Positions 14,888 through 22,355 of a DNA stretch of 39,792 nt are shown here, in pieces. Below the pieces are notes generated by a model. It made no database searches. It saw nothing but the letters and a program-made list of their open reading frames with translations, and was not told the DNA's origin. The first letter of the stretch is position 1. Every line of letters begins with the position of its first letter. This DNA is from an uncultured Spirochaetaceae bacterium. Its GTDB lineage: Bacteria > Spirochaetota > Spirochaetia > Sphaerochaetales > Sphaerochaetaceae. The position numbers and the translations under genes were made by a program. Location: contig CALXLI010000145.1 in NCBI GenBank assembly GCA_944389155.1, positions 1-39,792 of the forward strand. Direction: 5' to 3'.

Positions 14888-15686
14888 TCGAGAGAGCAAG
14901 GTCTATGATGCTGCCCGATATGCTCTCTGGCAGGTAACGGGAGAAGAACATGCATTCAAGGGTGAGATAGCCTGCATAGCTATCACGGAATGCCGGGATC
15001 AGCTCCTCCCATTCAATCGATCCAAAGCCAGGGAGAAGATGCTGGTCGCTTCTGCCGTCATTGTCAGCTATATGCGTTCCGATGAGATTGCTGCCGCATG
15101 CCCTGACAAAACCTGGAATATCCTCACCGGCAATATTCGCATGTCCTGTATCAAGGCATATCCCAGCCCTTCCATCAAGCTCTGATATTATCTCCAGAAG
15201 CTCATCGGGGCTTGTTATCTCTCCCTGTCCCTCCATGTTCTCTATCGCTATCATGATGGAGCTGTCAATATGGGATAGAAGCGATCTGAAATACGATACA
15301 TTATCATTGACGCTTCCTTTGATAGGATGGATTACTATATGAGGAATGCCAAGGCGTGCGGCATATGATGCAGCAAGGATTATCTCCTTATCCGATAAAG
15401 CCTTCTCTTCATTTGTAAGGGCTGCGTAGTTTCTTGGATAAGGGGCGTGTGCCTGAATGTATGAAAGGCCATACCTTTCTTTGAGCGAGAGAAGGGTGTC
15501 TATGTATCTCTCTCCATCTGAAATCAAGGCAGATCCTGGATTCATCATCTCGCAGAAATTGAGATCGAGGCATTTCAGGCCATGCTCTGCGTATTCCGGT
15601 ATGAGTGAGAGCATTGTCCTTTTCCCGCCTCCTCTTGTGAAGGAGACGAGATTGGTGTTAGAGGCCGTTCTGATTTCTGTACTCAT
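14862..15686 (-). CDS. Sugar phosphate isomerase/epimerase-like TIM-barrel protein
   Basis: This 274-residue protein is of the AP-endonuclease-2 / xylose-isomerase-like TIM-barrel superfamily (COG1082). The metal-site strands are visible: IQAHAPYP, IHPIKGS, IAIENMEG (Glu), GICLDTGHAN (Asp, His), THIADNDGRSDQHLLPG (His) and LTLECMF (Glu). Such proteins isomerise or epimerise sugars, inositols or keto-acids. It is the last gene of the ABC-import operon, and its start lies 29 bases inside the binding-protein gene, so it should act on the imported compound or its product. There is no strong ribosome binding site, which suits translational coupling. The 3' end overlaps the convergent merR-like gene. 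Confidence 0.85.
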   Translation of the reverse strand: MSTEIRTASNTNLVSFTRGGGKRTMLSLIPEYAEHGLKCLDLNFCEMMNPGSALISDGERYIDTLLSLKERYGLSYIQAHAPYPRNYAALTNEEKALSDKEIILAASYAARLGIPHIVIHPIKGSVNDNVSYFRSLLSHIDSSIMIAIENMEGQGEITSPDELLEIISELDGRAGICLDTGHANIAGEDIPGFVRACGSNLIGTHIADNDGRSDQHLLPGFGSIEWEELIPAFRDSYAGYLTLECMFFSRYLPESISGSIIDLALSISTWLENL

Positions 15687-16959
15687 CTATTGCGCCCTGT
15701 ACTATGCTTTCCATGGCAGAAACTGCATCATCAATGCTCTTCCCGCTTTCCGTGACAGCTCTGATCTCGCTTTGGAAGGAGTAGTATATCTGATAAGCAG
15801 AAGGCAGCCATATGCCGACAACCTCAGGATTGGATGAAAGTGTCTGCTCCATAGCAACCTCGAACTGCGGATTTTCAGAAAGGAACTGCTTATACTCATC
15901 CGTTTCATAAAGCTCTGTGTTTATAGCCATATATCCAGTGGCCTCTGCCCAGTAAAGCTGGCTTTCAGGTGATGTGAAGAACTCAAGTACAGTTTTCACT
16001 CCAGGCTCTGATGAGAATGAGAAGAGCGCGCCACCTCCTATATTAACGCCTCCTGTTGCCTCTTCGTCGACCATCGGAACAAATGCTGTCCCAACCTCGA
16101 ATCTGCCAGCAACGGTTGCAATGACAGTTGAGAGATTGGAGGATGATGCAAGCATGGAAGCTGTACGGCCTGCAGCGAACTCATCGCGCACACCGGATGT
16201 TATGTTGCTTACATAGCCTGTGTCATATAGTGCTTTCCAGTGTTCGAGGAAATTCCTGAATGTTCCTTCCTCGCCGAATAGCACCTTTTCAGGTACTCCA
16301 AAGTGCCCATTCTCTGCATCGATCATGTATGATAGGCCATTCTGCGCTCCTATGAATGTTCCAAGCTCATACGTTGTAGGCACACCAGAGAAGGCATAGC
16401 GTACAACGTTGCCGCTGCTGTCCTTCTCTCCAAGCTCAGGTGCAATTGAAGCAAACTCGTCGAGTGTTCTTGGCGCCTCAAGCCCTTTTTCATCGAAAAG
16501 CGTCTTGTTGTAGTAGAAAAGAAGGGAAGAGCAATTGAAAGGCATGGCAAGAAGCCCTCTGTCTGAGTCCAGTGCCTTGAGGGCTGATGGCATTATGCAT
16601 GAAGTATCAGCCCCTGTTTCATCTGCTGTTATGAGGTAGTCTGCGCTTTTCATATCGAGAGCGGCGGTTGCATCCATCTGCGCGATATCAGGGAGCGTGG
16701 ATCTATCTTCCTGTGCAGCCGCTTTCACCTTTGTAAGCACATCATTCGCAGCTCCCTGGTAGATAGCCTCGATCCTTATTCCATTTTCCTTTCCGATTCC
16801 ATCATTGAATGTATCTACAAGGGTGTCAAAGGCCTGACCGACCCTGCCGCTGTTTGAGTGCCATATCGTTATGACGCTCACATCGCTTTCCCTGCTTCCG
16901 CCTGCGCTGATCGTGAATAGCGGGAGAAGCATCAGGAGCACAAGAACTGTCCTCTTCAT
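15658..16959 (-). CDS. ABC transporter extracellular solute-binding protein (UgpB-like)
   Basis: This 433-residue periplasmic binding protein is of the family-1 (MalE/UgpB) type. A signal peptide (MKRTVLVLLMLLPLFTISA, cut before GGSRES) lacks a lipobox Cys. The mature protein opens with VITIWHSNSGRVGQAFD and has the typical LLAMPFNCSSLLFYYNKTLF segment at about 135-154. UgpB binds glycerol-3-phosphate or glycerophosphodiesters, while related proteins bind oligosaccharides; the ligand cannot be read from sequence. It follows the second permease by 4 bases with a good AAGGAGG ribosome binding site. Confidence 0.92.
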   Translation of the reverse strand: MKRTVLVLLMLLPLFTISAGGSRESDVSVITIWHSNSGRVGQAFDTLVDTFNDGIGKENGIRIEAIYQGAANDVLTKVKAAAQEDRSTLPDIAQMDATAALDMKSADYLITADETGADTSCIMPSALKALDSDRGLLAMPFNCSSLLFYYNKTLFDEKGLEAPRTLDEFASIAPELGEKDSSGNVVRYAFSGVPTTYELGTFIGAQNGLSYMIDAENGHFGVPEKVLFGEEGTFRNFLEHWKALYDTGYVSNITSGVRDEFAAGRTASMLASSSNLSTVIATVAGRFEVGTAFVPMVDEEATGGVNIGGGALFSFSSEPGVKTVLEFFTSPESQLYWAEATGYMAINTELYETDEYKQFLSENPQFEVAMEQTLSSNPEVVGIWLPSAYQIYYSFQSEIRAVTESGKSIDDAVSAMESIVQGAIDEYRNQNGL

Positions 16960-16962
16960 CTT

Positions 16963-17772
16963 TCAATCCTCCTTCGGGTTCACCAAAGCTTTCATTATCG
17001 TTCTTCTTCCTGCTGCAAGGAGCACCAGAAAAGGAATTGTTATTATCATCACAGCAGCAAACTCTGCTCCTCTTTCACCCTCTTCTGCAAAGCCAAGCAT
17101 CGCAAGTCCTATCTGGACAGTCCTCATGCTGTCCCTGCTTGTGACGATCAAAGGCCATAGATAGCTGTTGAAGGAAGTGATGAAACTCTGCATCAGGATC
17201 GTTGTGATGAAAGGCCCTGAGAGCGGTGTGAGTATCTCTGCCATGTATCTGATATCCCCAGAGCCATCGATGCGTGCTGCATCGTATACATATCTGCTTC
17301 CTGAAGAGAATGCACCGTATAGCATCAGCAGGGATGATGCTGAGAAGATGGATGGAAGGATTATCGCAGCATAGGTGTCCAGGAGCCCCAGAGCCGCAAC
17401 GGTGGAATAATTTTCATAGAGAAGTGCATCCGAAGGTATGAACAGCGTTGATATCATCACACCAAGCAGCATCTTCCGTCTTTTGAATTCCAGATGTGAG
17501 AATGCAAATGCCGCAGGGATGGTGATCATGATGCGGAGCACGGATAGCAGTGTCGATGTCATTACGGAATTGAATATATAGCGCGGGAAGTTCCTGTGGG
17601 AGAGTGCAAGTACGTAGTTCCTTAAGCTCAGCGTTGATGGCAGGAAATGCGCATAGCTGTCCGTAAAGTCGATGATAGAGAAGAAGGACATGGAAAAGGC
17701 ATAGAGGATGGGGAATGCGACTATGGCTGCAAGAATGGCTGCAAGGATGATCCTGATTGTCCTATTCATCAT
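16963..17772 (-). CDS. ABC transporter permease, MalG/UgpE type
   Basis: The 269-residue inner-membrane protein has six predicted helices and the EAA loop that contacts the ATPase (AARIDGSGDIRYMAEILTPL, about 165-185), as in carbohydrate permeases of the MalG/UgpE class. The start overlaps the stop of the first permease by 11 bases, and GGAG precedes it. It pairs with the upstream permease to form the channel. No ATP-binding subunit is in this operon, so a shared MsmX/UgpC-type ATPase elsewhere must energise it. Confidence 0.93.
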   Translation of the reverse strand: MMNRTIRIILAAILAAIVAFPILYAFSMSFFSIIDFTDSYAHFLPSTLSLRNYVLALSHRNFPRYIFNSVMTSTLLSVLRIMITIPAAFAFSHLEFKRRKMLLGVMISTLFIPSDALLYENYSTVAALGLLDTYAAIILPSIFSASSLLMLYGAFSSGSRYVYDAARIDGSGDIRYMAEILTPLSGPFITTILMQSFITSFNSYLWPLIVTSRDSMRTVQIGLAMLGFAEEGERGAEFAAVMIITIPFLVLLAAGRRTIMKALVNPKED

Positions 17773-18607
17773 TCCTGCGTCTCCCCATCAGCGTGACAAT
17801 CAGTGCTGATAGCACTACCATCAGCGATGATATTGCCCTGCCTTTCTGCAGGTTAGAGCTTCTGAATGCTTCAAGATAGTAGTAGTACATTATCGTTTCT
17901 GTTGAGCGGTATGGCCCTCCCTCTGTCAGGAGCATCACCGGTGCTGATATCAGGACAGCATCCTTAAGGGCAAGGAATATAGTTACAAGCAGCATATTGC
18001 GTATTGCAGGAAGCTCTATATGGAAAAGCGTGCTCAAGCTTCCGCAGCCATCTATCTCAGCAGCTTCTATCATGCTTCTGTCCACCGTCCTGAATGCTGA
18101 TAGAAGGAGTATGTAGTCAAGGCCGAAGTCCAAAAACACAGATAAAGCCACAAGTGCCACCATTGCGCTCTCTGGGCTTTCAAGCCAGAGCATATCAAGG
18201 GAGAATATCCTGTTGATGATGCTGACCCTTCCCCTGAACATCTCTGAGAAGATCGCTGCATATGCTGATAGGGAGACTGCAAGAGGGGAGAAGAATATGA
18301 ACTCGAAGATCGCTCCGTGTTTTCTCTTCCTTCTCGTCAGTGCTGCCGCTGATAGTGTGAGAAAGGTATTGACAGGAATGAAAAGAAGCACGAAAAGCAG
18401 CGTGTGCCATATGCTTGACAGGAATGCTCTGTCAGCAAACAGGCTTCTGTAGTTGTCAAGGCCGGCAATCCCTATGAGCTCTCCTCCTTGCGTTATGCGA
18501 AGGAAGGAGAATATGACGCTTCTGAGAAAAGGAACGATGTAGAATGCCAATGCCAGGACCAATGCTGGCAGGATAAGCAGGTATGGCTCGGCTTTCTTCT
18601 TTATCAT
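17762..18607 (-). CDS. ABC transporter permease, MalF/UgpA type
   Basis: The 281-residue inner-membrane protein has six helices and the EAA motif AAEIDGCGSLSTLFHIELPA (about 183-202), typical of MalF/UgpA-class carbohydrate permeases. It lacks the extra N-terminal helices of MalF and so matches UgpA in size. It is the first gene of the operon. The ATG has no ribosome binding site and sits 9 nt after the -10 box of a well-spaced promoter, so the transcript has almost no leader. Confidence 0.93.
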   Translation of the reverse strand: MIKKKAEPYLLILPALVLALAFYIVPFLRSVIFSFLRITQGGELIGIAGLDNYRSLFADRAFLSSIWHTLLFVLLFIPVNTFLTLSAAALTRRKRKHGAIFEFIFFSPLAVSLSAYAAIFSEMFRGRVSIINRIFSLDMLWLESPESAMVALVALSVFLDFGLDYILLLSAFRTVDRSMIEAAEIDGCGSLSTLFHIELPAIRNMLLVTIFLALKDAVLISAPVMLLTEGGPYRSTETIMYYYYLEAFRSSNLQKGRAISSLMVVLSALIVTLMGRRRNDE

Positions 18608-18616
18608 ACTGCGTAG

Positions 18617-18645
18617 AATGTAAGCTCTTTTTTTAATCAGTTCAA
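18617..18645 (-). promoter_or_regulatory. Promoter of the sugar ABC-import operon
   Basis: Minus-strand TTGAAC (18645-18640), 17 nt, TACATT (18622-18617). The start codon is only 9 nt beyond the -10 box, giving a leader of at most about 3 nt. Confidence 0.6.
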
Positions 18646-18667
18646 TAGATAAAACCAGTTAATTTCT

Positions 18668-18697
18668 TTGTAAGCAATAAGATATCTAACGTATAAA
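18668..18697 (+). promoter_or_regulatory. Promoter of the nucleotidyltransferase gene
   Basis: TTGTAA (18668-18673), 18 nt, TATAAA (18692-18697). The predicted start near 18704 leaves a leader of about 105 nt, unusually long for this window, containing the inverted repeat at 18762-18788. Confidence 0.5.
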
Positions 18698-18761
18698 AAC
18701 ATAACGTTAAGTTTATTCATGTGAGCTTTCTGCTTAAAACAGCCAAGTGGCAACATTGAAC

Positions 18762-18788
18762 TGTACTCAAAAAGGGATGTAGAGTACA
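18762..18788. repeat. Inverted repeat in the nucleotidyltransferase leader
   Basis: TGTACTC (18762-18768) and GAGTACA (18782-18788) are perfectly complementary with a 13-nt loop, ending about 10 nt before the ribosome binding site of the next gene. It could be an operator or an RNA hairpin that affects translation initiation. Confidence 0.5.
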
Positions 18789-18808
18789 ATCGATAGAAGG
18801 AGGAGAGA

Positions 18809-19720
18809 ATGAAACCAACACTACTTGTCATGGCTGCAGGCCTTGGCTCCCGCTATGGCGGAGTAAAGCAGATTGATGCCGTTGGAATGCATGGGGAGAC
18901 ACTTCTGGATTTCGGTGTCTATGATGCGTTCCATAATGGATATGATAAGGTCGTATTCATAATAAGAAAGGATATTGAGCACGATTTCAGGGAACGTCTG
19001 TTCGATAGGATCGCAAGGAATATGGACGCTGAGTACGTATTCCAGGAAAGAACAGGTCTCCTGACAGCTGAGCAGGCTGAGATATCCAAGAACAGGAAGA
19101 AGCCTTGGGGGACTATCCAGGCAATACTTGCTGCAAAGGATGTCGTGAAGACTCCTTTCACAGTAATCAATGCAGATGATTACTATGGCAGGGCTGCGTA
19201 CAAGATTCTCGGCGATTACCTTGCAACGCTTTCAAATGATGATACTGCGCATGCGATGGTTGGCTACAAGCTTATCAATACGATGAGCCCGTCCGGTACC
19301 GTCTCAAGGGCTATCTGCGTTATAAAGGATGGCAACCTTGTCTCTATGGAAGAGAATACGAAGATCGGCTTTACAGCAGATGGCGGTATCGTATCACAGA
19401 TGCCTTCAGGGGATGTGAAGCTTACAGGTGAGGAGCCTGTATCTATGAACTTCTTCGGATTCACTCCGAAGGCCTTTGACTATTTCATGGGCTATTGGGA
19501 GAGATTCCTTGCCAAGAACGTTGCTGAGGAGAAGGTTGAATGCCTCCTTCCTAATGGCGCTTCTGAGATGGTTACGACAGGTCAGGGTTCTATAAAGGTA
19601 TTCACGACACCTGACAAGTGGTTCGGCATGACATACTCAGAGGACAAGGCAACTGTAATGGCCGAGCTCAGGAAGAAGATTGAATCTGGTTATTATCCTG
19701 AGAAGCTCTGGGAAAAATGA
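18809..19720 (+). CDS. Sugar-nucleotide-type nucleotidyltransferase
   Basis: The 303-residue protein belongs to the NTP_transferase superfamily. The N-terminal nucleotide-binding signature MAAGLGSRYGGVKQ is at residues 8-21. The metal/substrate motif INADDYYG (about 119-126) and FFGFTPKAF in the sugar-binding half are also seen. Such enzymes join NTP and a sugar-1-phosphate into an NDP-sugar. It differs from GalU and RmlA in detail, so the sugar and nucleotide are uncertain. It has a strong AGGAGGAGAG ribosome binding site and stands alone, with its own promoter and a hairpin after it. Confidence 0.88.
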   Translation: MKPTLLVMAAGLGSRYGGVKQIDAVGMHGETLLDFGVYDAFHNGYDKVVFIIRKDIEHDFRERLFDRIARNMDAEYVFQERTGLLTAEQAEISKNRKKPWGTIQAILAAKDVVKTPFTVINADDYYGRAAYKILGDYLATLSNDDTAHAMVGYKLINTMSPSGTVSRAICVIKDGNLVSMEENTKIGFTADGGIVSQMPSGDVKLTGEEPVSMNFFGFTPKAFDYFMGYWERFLAKNVAEEKVECLLPNGASEMVTTGQGSIKVFTTPDKWFGMTYSEDKATVMAELRKKIESGYYPEKLWEK

Positions 19721-19727
19721 TCCAAGC

Positions 19728-19753
19728 GCACTTGCAGCTTCGGCTGCAGGTGC
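19728..19753. terminator. Bidirectional terminator hairpin with UUCG loop
   Basis: The 11-bp stem GCACTTGCAGC/GCTGCAGGTGC with one G-T wobble closes a TTCG tetraloop (19739-19742) between two convergent genes. T-richness is modest on both sides (ATCATTTTT on the minus strand, about 10 nt away). It touches the stop codon of the LOG gene. Confidence 0.7.
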
Positions 19754-20332
19754 TTATCCAAGTTTTGCAGGCAGCTTTCCTGCTTTCCTGCCGAGCATTT
19801 CCACAAGCTTTCCTGCTTCGCTTTCCACTATAAGGATATCCTTCACTTCTTTTGAGAGAAAACCCTCGCTTACGGCTTTATCGAGCATATCAAGAAGGGG
19901 ATTCCAGTATCCTTTCACATTAAGCAGCCCGATATTGCACTCATGTATCCCGAGTTGCCTCCATGTATAGATTTCCATAAGCTCTTCCATTGTCCCGATT
20001 CCACCAGGAAGCGCTATGAATGCATCAGAAAGGGAATACATTGTCCTTTTCCTCTCGTGCATGTCAGGAACGATCATCAGCTCGCTCTCAACGCGCTTTT
20101 TCGTAACGCTCTCTGTGTTCATAGTCTCTGGAAGAACGCCGATTACCTTTCCCCCTCTTTCATACACAGTCTCTGCCACTGTTCCCATAAGGCCGCAGTA
20201 GCCTCCACCGTATACAAGGGTAATGGAACGTTCTGCAATCTCTCTTCCGAGCTTTGCAGCCGCCTCTCTGTATAAATCATCATTTCCGAACGCGGAACCT
20301 GAGAATACAGCTATCGCCTTTATTTCATCCAT
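19754..20332 (-). CDS. LOG family protein (TIGR00730 Rossmann-fold)
   Basis: The 192-residue cytosolic protein has the LOG/TIGR00730 motifs VYGGGYCGLMG (about 40-50) and the catalytic PGGIGTMEE (about 109-117, with the conserved Arg of HERKRTMY before it). Family members hydrolyse cytokinin-riboside monophosphates or AMP-like nucleotides to base and ribose-5-phosphate. In bacteria this is a nucleotide-salvage or housekeeping role. The ATG lacks a ribosome binding site but is 6 nt after an extended -10 box. Confidence 0.93.
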   Translation of the reverse strand: MDEIKAIAVFSGSAFGNDDLYREAAAKLGREIAERSITLVYGGGYCGLMGTVAETVYERGGKVIGVLPETMNTESVTKKRVESELMIVPDMHERKRTMYSLSDAFIALPGGIGTMEELMEIYTWRQLGIHECNIGLLNVKGYWNPLLDMLDKAVSEGFLSKEVKDILIVESEAGKLVEMLGRKAGKLPAKLG

Positions 20333-20338
20333 AATGCA

Positions 20339-20347
20339 AGTATAGCA
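20339..20347 (-). promoter_or_regulatory. Extended -10 promoter of the LOG gene
   Basis: Minus-strand TGCTATACT (20347-20339), then TGCATT, then the ATG at 20332. There is no Shine-Dalgarno sequence and no good -35 box, so the mRNA should be leaderless. Confidence 0.5.
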
Positions 20348-20431
20348 GAAAAGGGGTAGTTAACTTTAGATGCATCAAGCATTAATCTAGCGAATAAATC
20401 GAGGGAAAAAGAATATATCGCGCGATTATCC

Positions 20432-20460
20432 TTGCTTGCAGGGAAGATATTGCTTAGAAT
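20432..20460 (+). promoter_or_regulatory. Promoter of the major outer-membrane protein gene
   Basis: TTGCTT (20432-20437), 17 nt, TAGAAT (20455-20460). The predicted start near 20467 gives a 17-nt leader with GGAG before the ATG at 20484. A perfect palindrome ATCGCGCGAT lies just upstream at 20417-20426 and could be an activator or repressor site. Confidence 0.6.
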
Positions 20461-20483
20461 ATTAACCCGTAATGGAGAAGAAT

Positions 20484-21653
20484 ATGCAGAGAATTAAAAA
20501 ACTAGTCATAGTTCTGCTTGCAGTGTTTTTTGTAGGTCTGGCTCCTCTGGCAGCTGCTGAGATGACAGTATCTTGGGAATGGCTTCTGGATGATCCTGAT
20601 GTAACGGCATACCGCTATCAGCTTGGAGGAGAGGATCCTGATAACTGGACTGTGGTCTCTGCTGATACTAATACATATGAAGTAACAGGACTTGATCCTT
20701 ATCAGTCATATACTCTTTATCTTCAGAGAACATATGATGGCGTTATGTGGTCTGCTTCCGCTTCCAGCACAGCTGAGGCTATTCTCGTAGCTCCAGAAGC
20801 TCCAACCGTAACTGCAGAGCCTGCAGTTGTTGAGGAGGCTCCTGCGGTAGAAGAGCCAGCTCCTGTTGAGGCAGTAGTGGAAGAGGCGCCAGCAGTAGTT
20901 GAAGAAGTGCCTGTTGCAGCCGAGGAAGAGCCAGCAGTGGCAGTCGAAGAGACTCCTGTTGCTGAAGAGCCAGCAGAACCAGCTCCAGTTGTCATCGCTC
21001 CTCTTGCACCTATCGCACCTGCAGCAATAGCTGAAAGACCAAACGAGCTTGCACTCTCACTGCTTGTAAAGCTTGGAACAACATTCCCAGCAATGCAACA
21101 GGATGGTCATTTTGAATTCCTCTTTGGATATGAGCCGGTTCCTGGTGTAGGTGTAGATATGGGTAACTATCTATATGGAGATTTCGGCCTTGCATTCGAT
21201 GTTGCAAACCTTGCTAAGTTCGGTAACAACTTCGGTCTTGGACTCAGAACTGATCTGCTTGTTAATTTCATGGCTGGTGGTCCTTGGGATCTTCCAGAGG
21301 TAACTGATTATTTTGATGTAAATAACTACGGAGCAGATTTGTCTCTCGACCTCAAGCTTATGCTCGATATGACATTCGATCCAGCTGTTATCTATCTGGG
21401 TGTTGGCGCAGGACTTGGAATGCCTGTTTCTGACAAAGGATCTATGTATGGAAATATCATAACACCTGAAAATCAAAATGACTGGTTCAGCCTTGGATAT
21501 TTCCTCTCCGGTGTTCTCGGTGTCAGGTTCTATATCGGAGATATGTTCTCAATCGGTCTTGAAGGTGCTTACAAGTATATTCCTTCAAAGGCTGATTTCA
21601 CGGACGGCATGCATCTCTTCTCTGGGGATATCGTGCTGGGATTCACATTCTGA
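20484..21653 (+). CDS. Outer-membrane beta-barrel protein with FN3-like domain and Pro/Glu/Ala linker
   Basis: Start 20484 is preferred over the ATG at 20472, because GGAG lies 6 nt before it and the promoter would put 20472 almost at the mRNA end. The 389-residue product has four parts: a signal peptide (MQRIKKLVIVLLAVFF..., cut after LAAA near residue 24); a fibronectin-III-like domain to about residue 100 (VTAYRYQLGG, TYEVTGLDPYQSYTLYLQ); a repetitive linker to about 175; and a barrel ending in LGFTF with the C-terminal Phe recognised by the BAM machinery. The FN3-like part should be periplasmic or surface-exposed, spaced by the linker. Own promoter and strong terminator suggest high expression. 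Function unknown; a structural or adhesive major OMP is plausible. Confidence 0.8.
   Translation: MQRIKKLVIVLLAVFFVGLAPLAAAEMTVSWEWLLDDPDVTAYRYQLGGEDPDNWTVVSADTNTYEVTGLDPYQSYTLYLQRTYDGVMWSASASSTAEAILVAPEAPTVTAEPAVVEEAPAVEEPAPVEAVVEEAPAVVEEVPVAAEEEPAVAVEETPVAEEPAEPAPVVIAPLAPIAPAAIAERPNELALSLLVKLGTTFPAMQQDGHFEFLFGYEPVPGVGVDMGNYLYGDFGLAFDVANLAKFGNNFGLGLRTDLLVNFMAGGPWDLPEVTDYFDVNNYGADLSLDLKLMLDMTFDPAVIYLGVGAGLGMPVSDKGSMYGNIITPENQNDWFSLGYFLSGVLGVRFYIGDMFSIGLEGAYKYIPSKADFTDGMHLFSGDIVLGFTF
20800..20995 (+). repeat. Degenerate repeat coding for Pro/Val/Glu/Ala linker
   Basis: Repeated units of the form E-E-A-P-A-V-x-E-E-P occur about nine times (EEAPAV, EEPAPV, EEAPAV, EEVPVA, EEEPAV, EETPVA, EEPAEP). 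The DNA copies (GAAGAGCCAGC, GAGGCTCC) have diverged, so the repeat is old or codon-shuffled rather than a fresh slippage tract. Confidence 0.7.
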
Positions 21654-21675
21654 GAATATTGATTCCGGAAAAGTT

Positions 21676-21704
21676 GGCTGTTCTTCGGGACAGCCTTCTT
21701 TTTT
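21676..21704 (+). terminator. Intrinsic terminator with UUCG loop
   Basis: GGCTGTTC (21676-21683), loop TTCG, GGACAGCC (21688-21695), then TTCTTTTTT. It is an 8-bp stem with one wobble pair after the outer-membrane protein gene. Confidence 0.93.
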
Positions 21705-21718
21705 GCCGTTTTGCTTTG

Positions 21719-21727
21719 TGCTAGATT
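21719..21727 (+). promoter_or_regulatory. Extended -10 promoter of GNAT gene
   Basis: TGCTAGATT (TAGATT at 21722-21727) is followed by seven bases and the ATG at 21735, with no ribosome binding site. It sits 14 bases after the T tract of the preceding terminator. A leaderless mRNA is predicted. Confidence 0.45.
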
Positions 21728-21734
21728 TGTCTTT

Positions 21735-22262
21735 ATGGAAATCACAGTTCGCAAAGCAGAAGAGAAGGACATAAAAAAGCTTGGTGCGCTCTATGATCTG
21801 ATAATAGATCAGCAGGAGAATATGCCGACATCTCCTAAATGGACTAAAGGAGTGTATCCTACAGAGGCCACGATTGGGGAAGAGGTAATGAAAGGAGAGG
21901 TCATTATTGCCTTGATTGACAGCAAGATCGTGGGCTCTGTCATACGCAATCATATAAAGGCGCCTGGGTATGAGAAAGCTCCGTGGGGCGTTGAAGCCCC
22001 AGATGACAGGGTCTTCTTCATCCACACGCTGGGCATTCATCCTGATTATCAGAAGAGAGGAGTTGGAAGAAGGCTCGTGGAGGCTGTAGAGGAAGACGGA
22101 AGAGTTTGTGGCATGGAGGCTGTACGCCTTGATGTAATACTCCAGAACGCTCCATCCAAAGCATTGTTTGTTGCTGCAGGGTATGACTATCTTGGTACAT
22201 ATACTCTTGTCTATGACTCCGTAGAGCCGCAGCCATTCATGCTATTTGAGAAGGTTCTCTGA
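21735..22262 (+). CDS. GNAT family N-acetyltransferase
   Basis: The 175-residue GNAT-fold enzyme begins MEITVRKAEEKDIKKL. The acetyl-CoA loop is HPDYQKRGVGRRLVE (about 105-119), followed by LDVILQNAPSKALFVAAGY, the usual beta5/alpha4 region. It would transfer an acetyl group to a small molecule or protein amine; the substrate is unknown. The frame reads back to 21711, but the ATG at 21735 is the GNAT-like start and sits 7 nt after an extended -10 box. It is a single-gene unit between a terminator and the fic promoter. Confidence 0.9.
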   Translation: MEITVRKAEEKDIKKLGALYDLIIDQQENMPTSPKWTKGVYPTEATIGEEVMKGEVIIALIDSKIVGSVIRNHIKAPGYEKAPWGVEAPDDRVFFIHTLGIHPDYQKRGVGRRLVEAVEEDGRVCGMEAVRLDVILQNAPSKALFVAAGYDYLGTYTLVYDSVEPQPFMLFEKVL

Positions 22263-22270
22263 GCTATCTA

Positions 22271-22298
22271 TTGCCCCTTGTGTGTTTTTTGCTATAAT
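22271..22298 (+). promoter_or_regulatory. Promoter of the fic-like gene
   Basis: TTGCCC (22271-22276), 16 nt, TATAAT (22293-22298), with TGC before the -10 box. The leader is about 50 nt and can form a GGAATC/GGTTCC hairpin (about 22311-22329). Confidence 0.6.
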
Positions 22299-22355
22299 CA
22301 TAGAAAATCGGAATCACGTTTTGGTTCCGTAAATTGCAGAGGTGTTTTCTAGACT

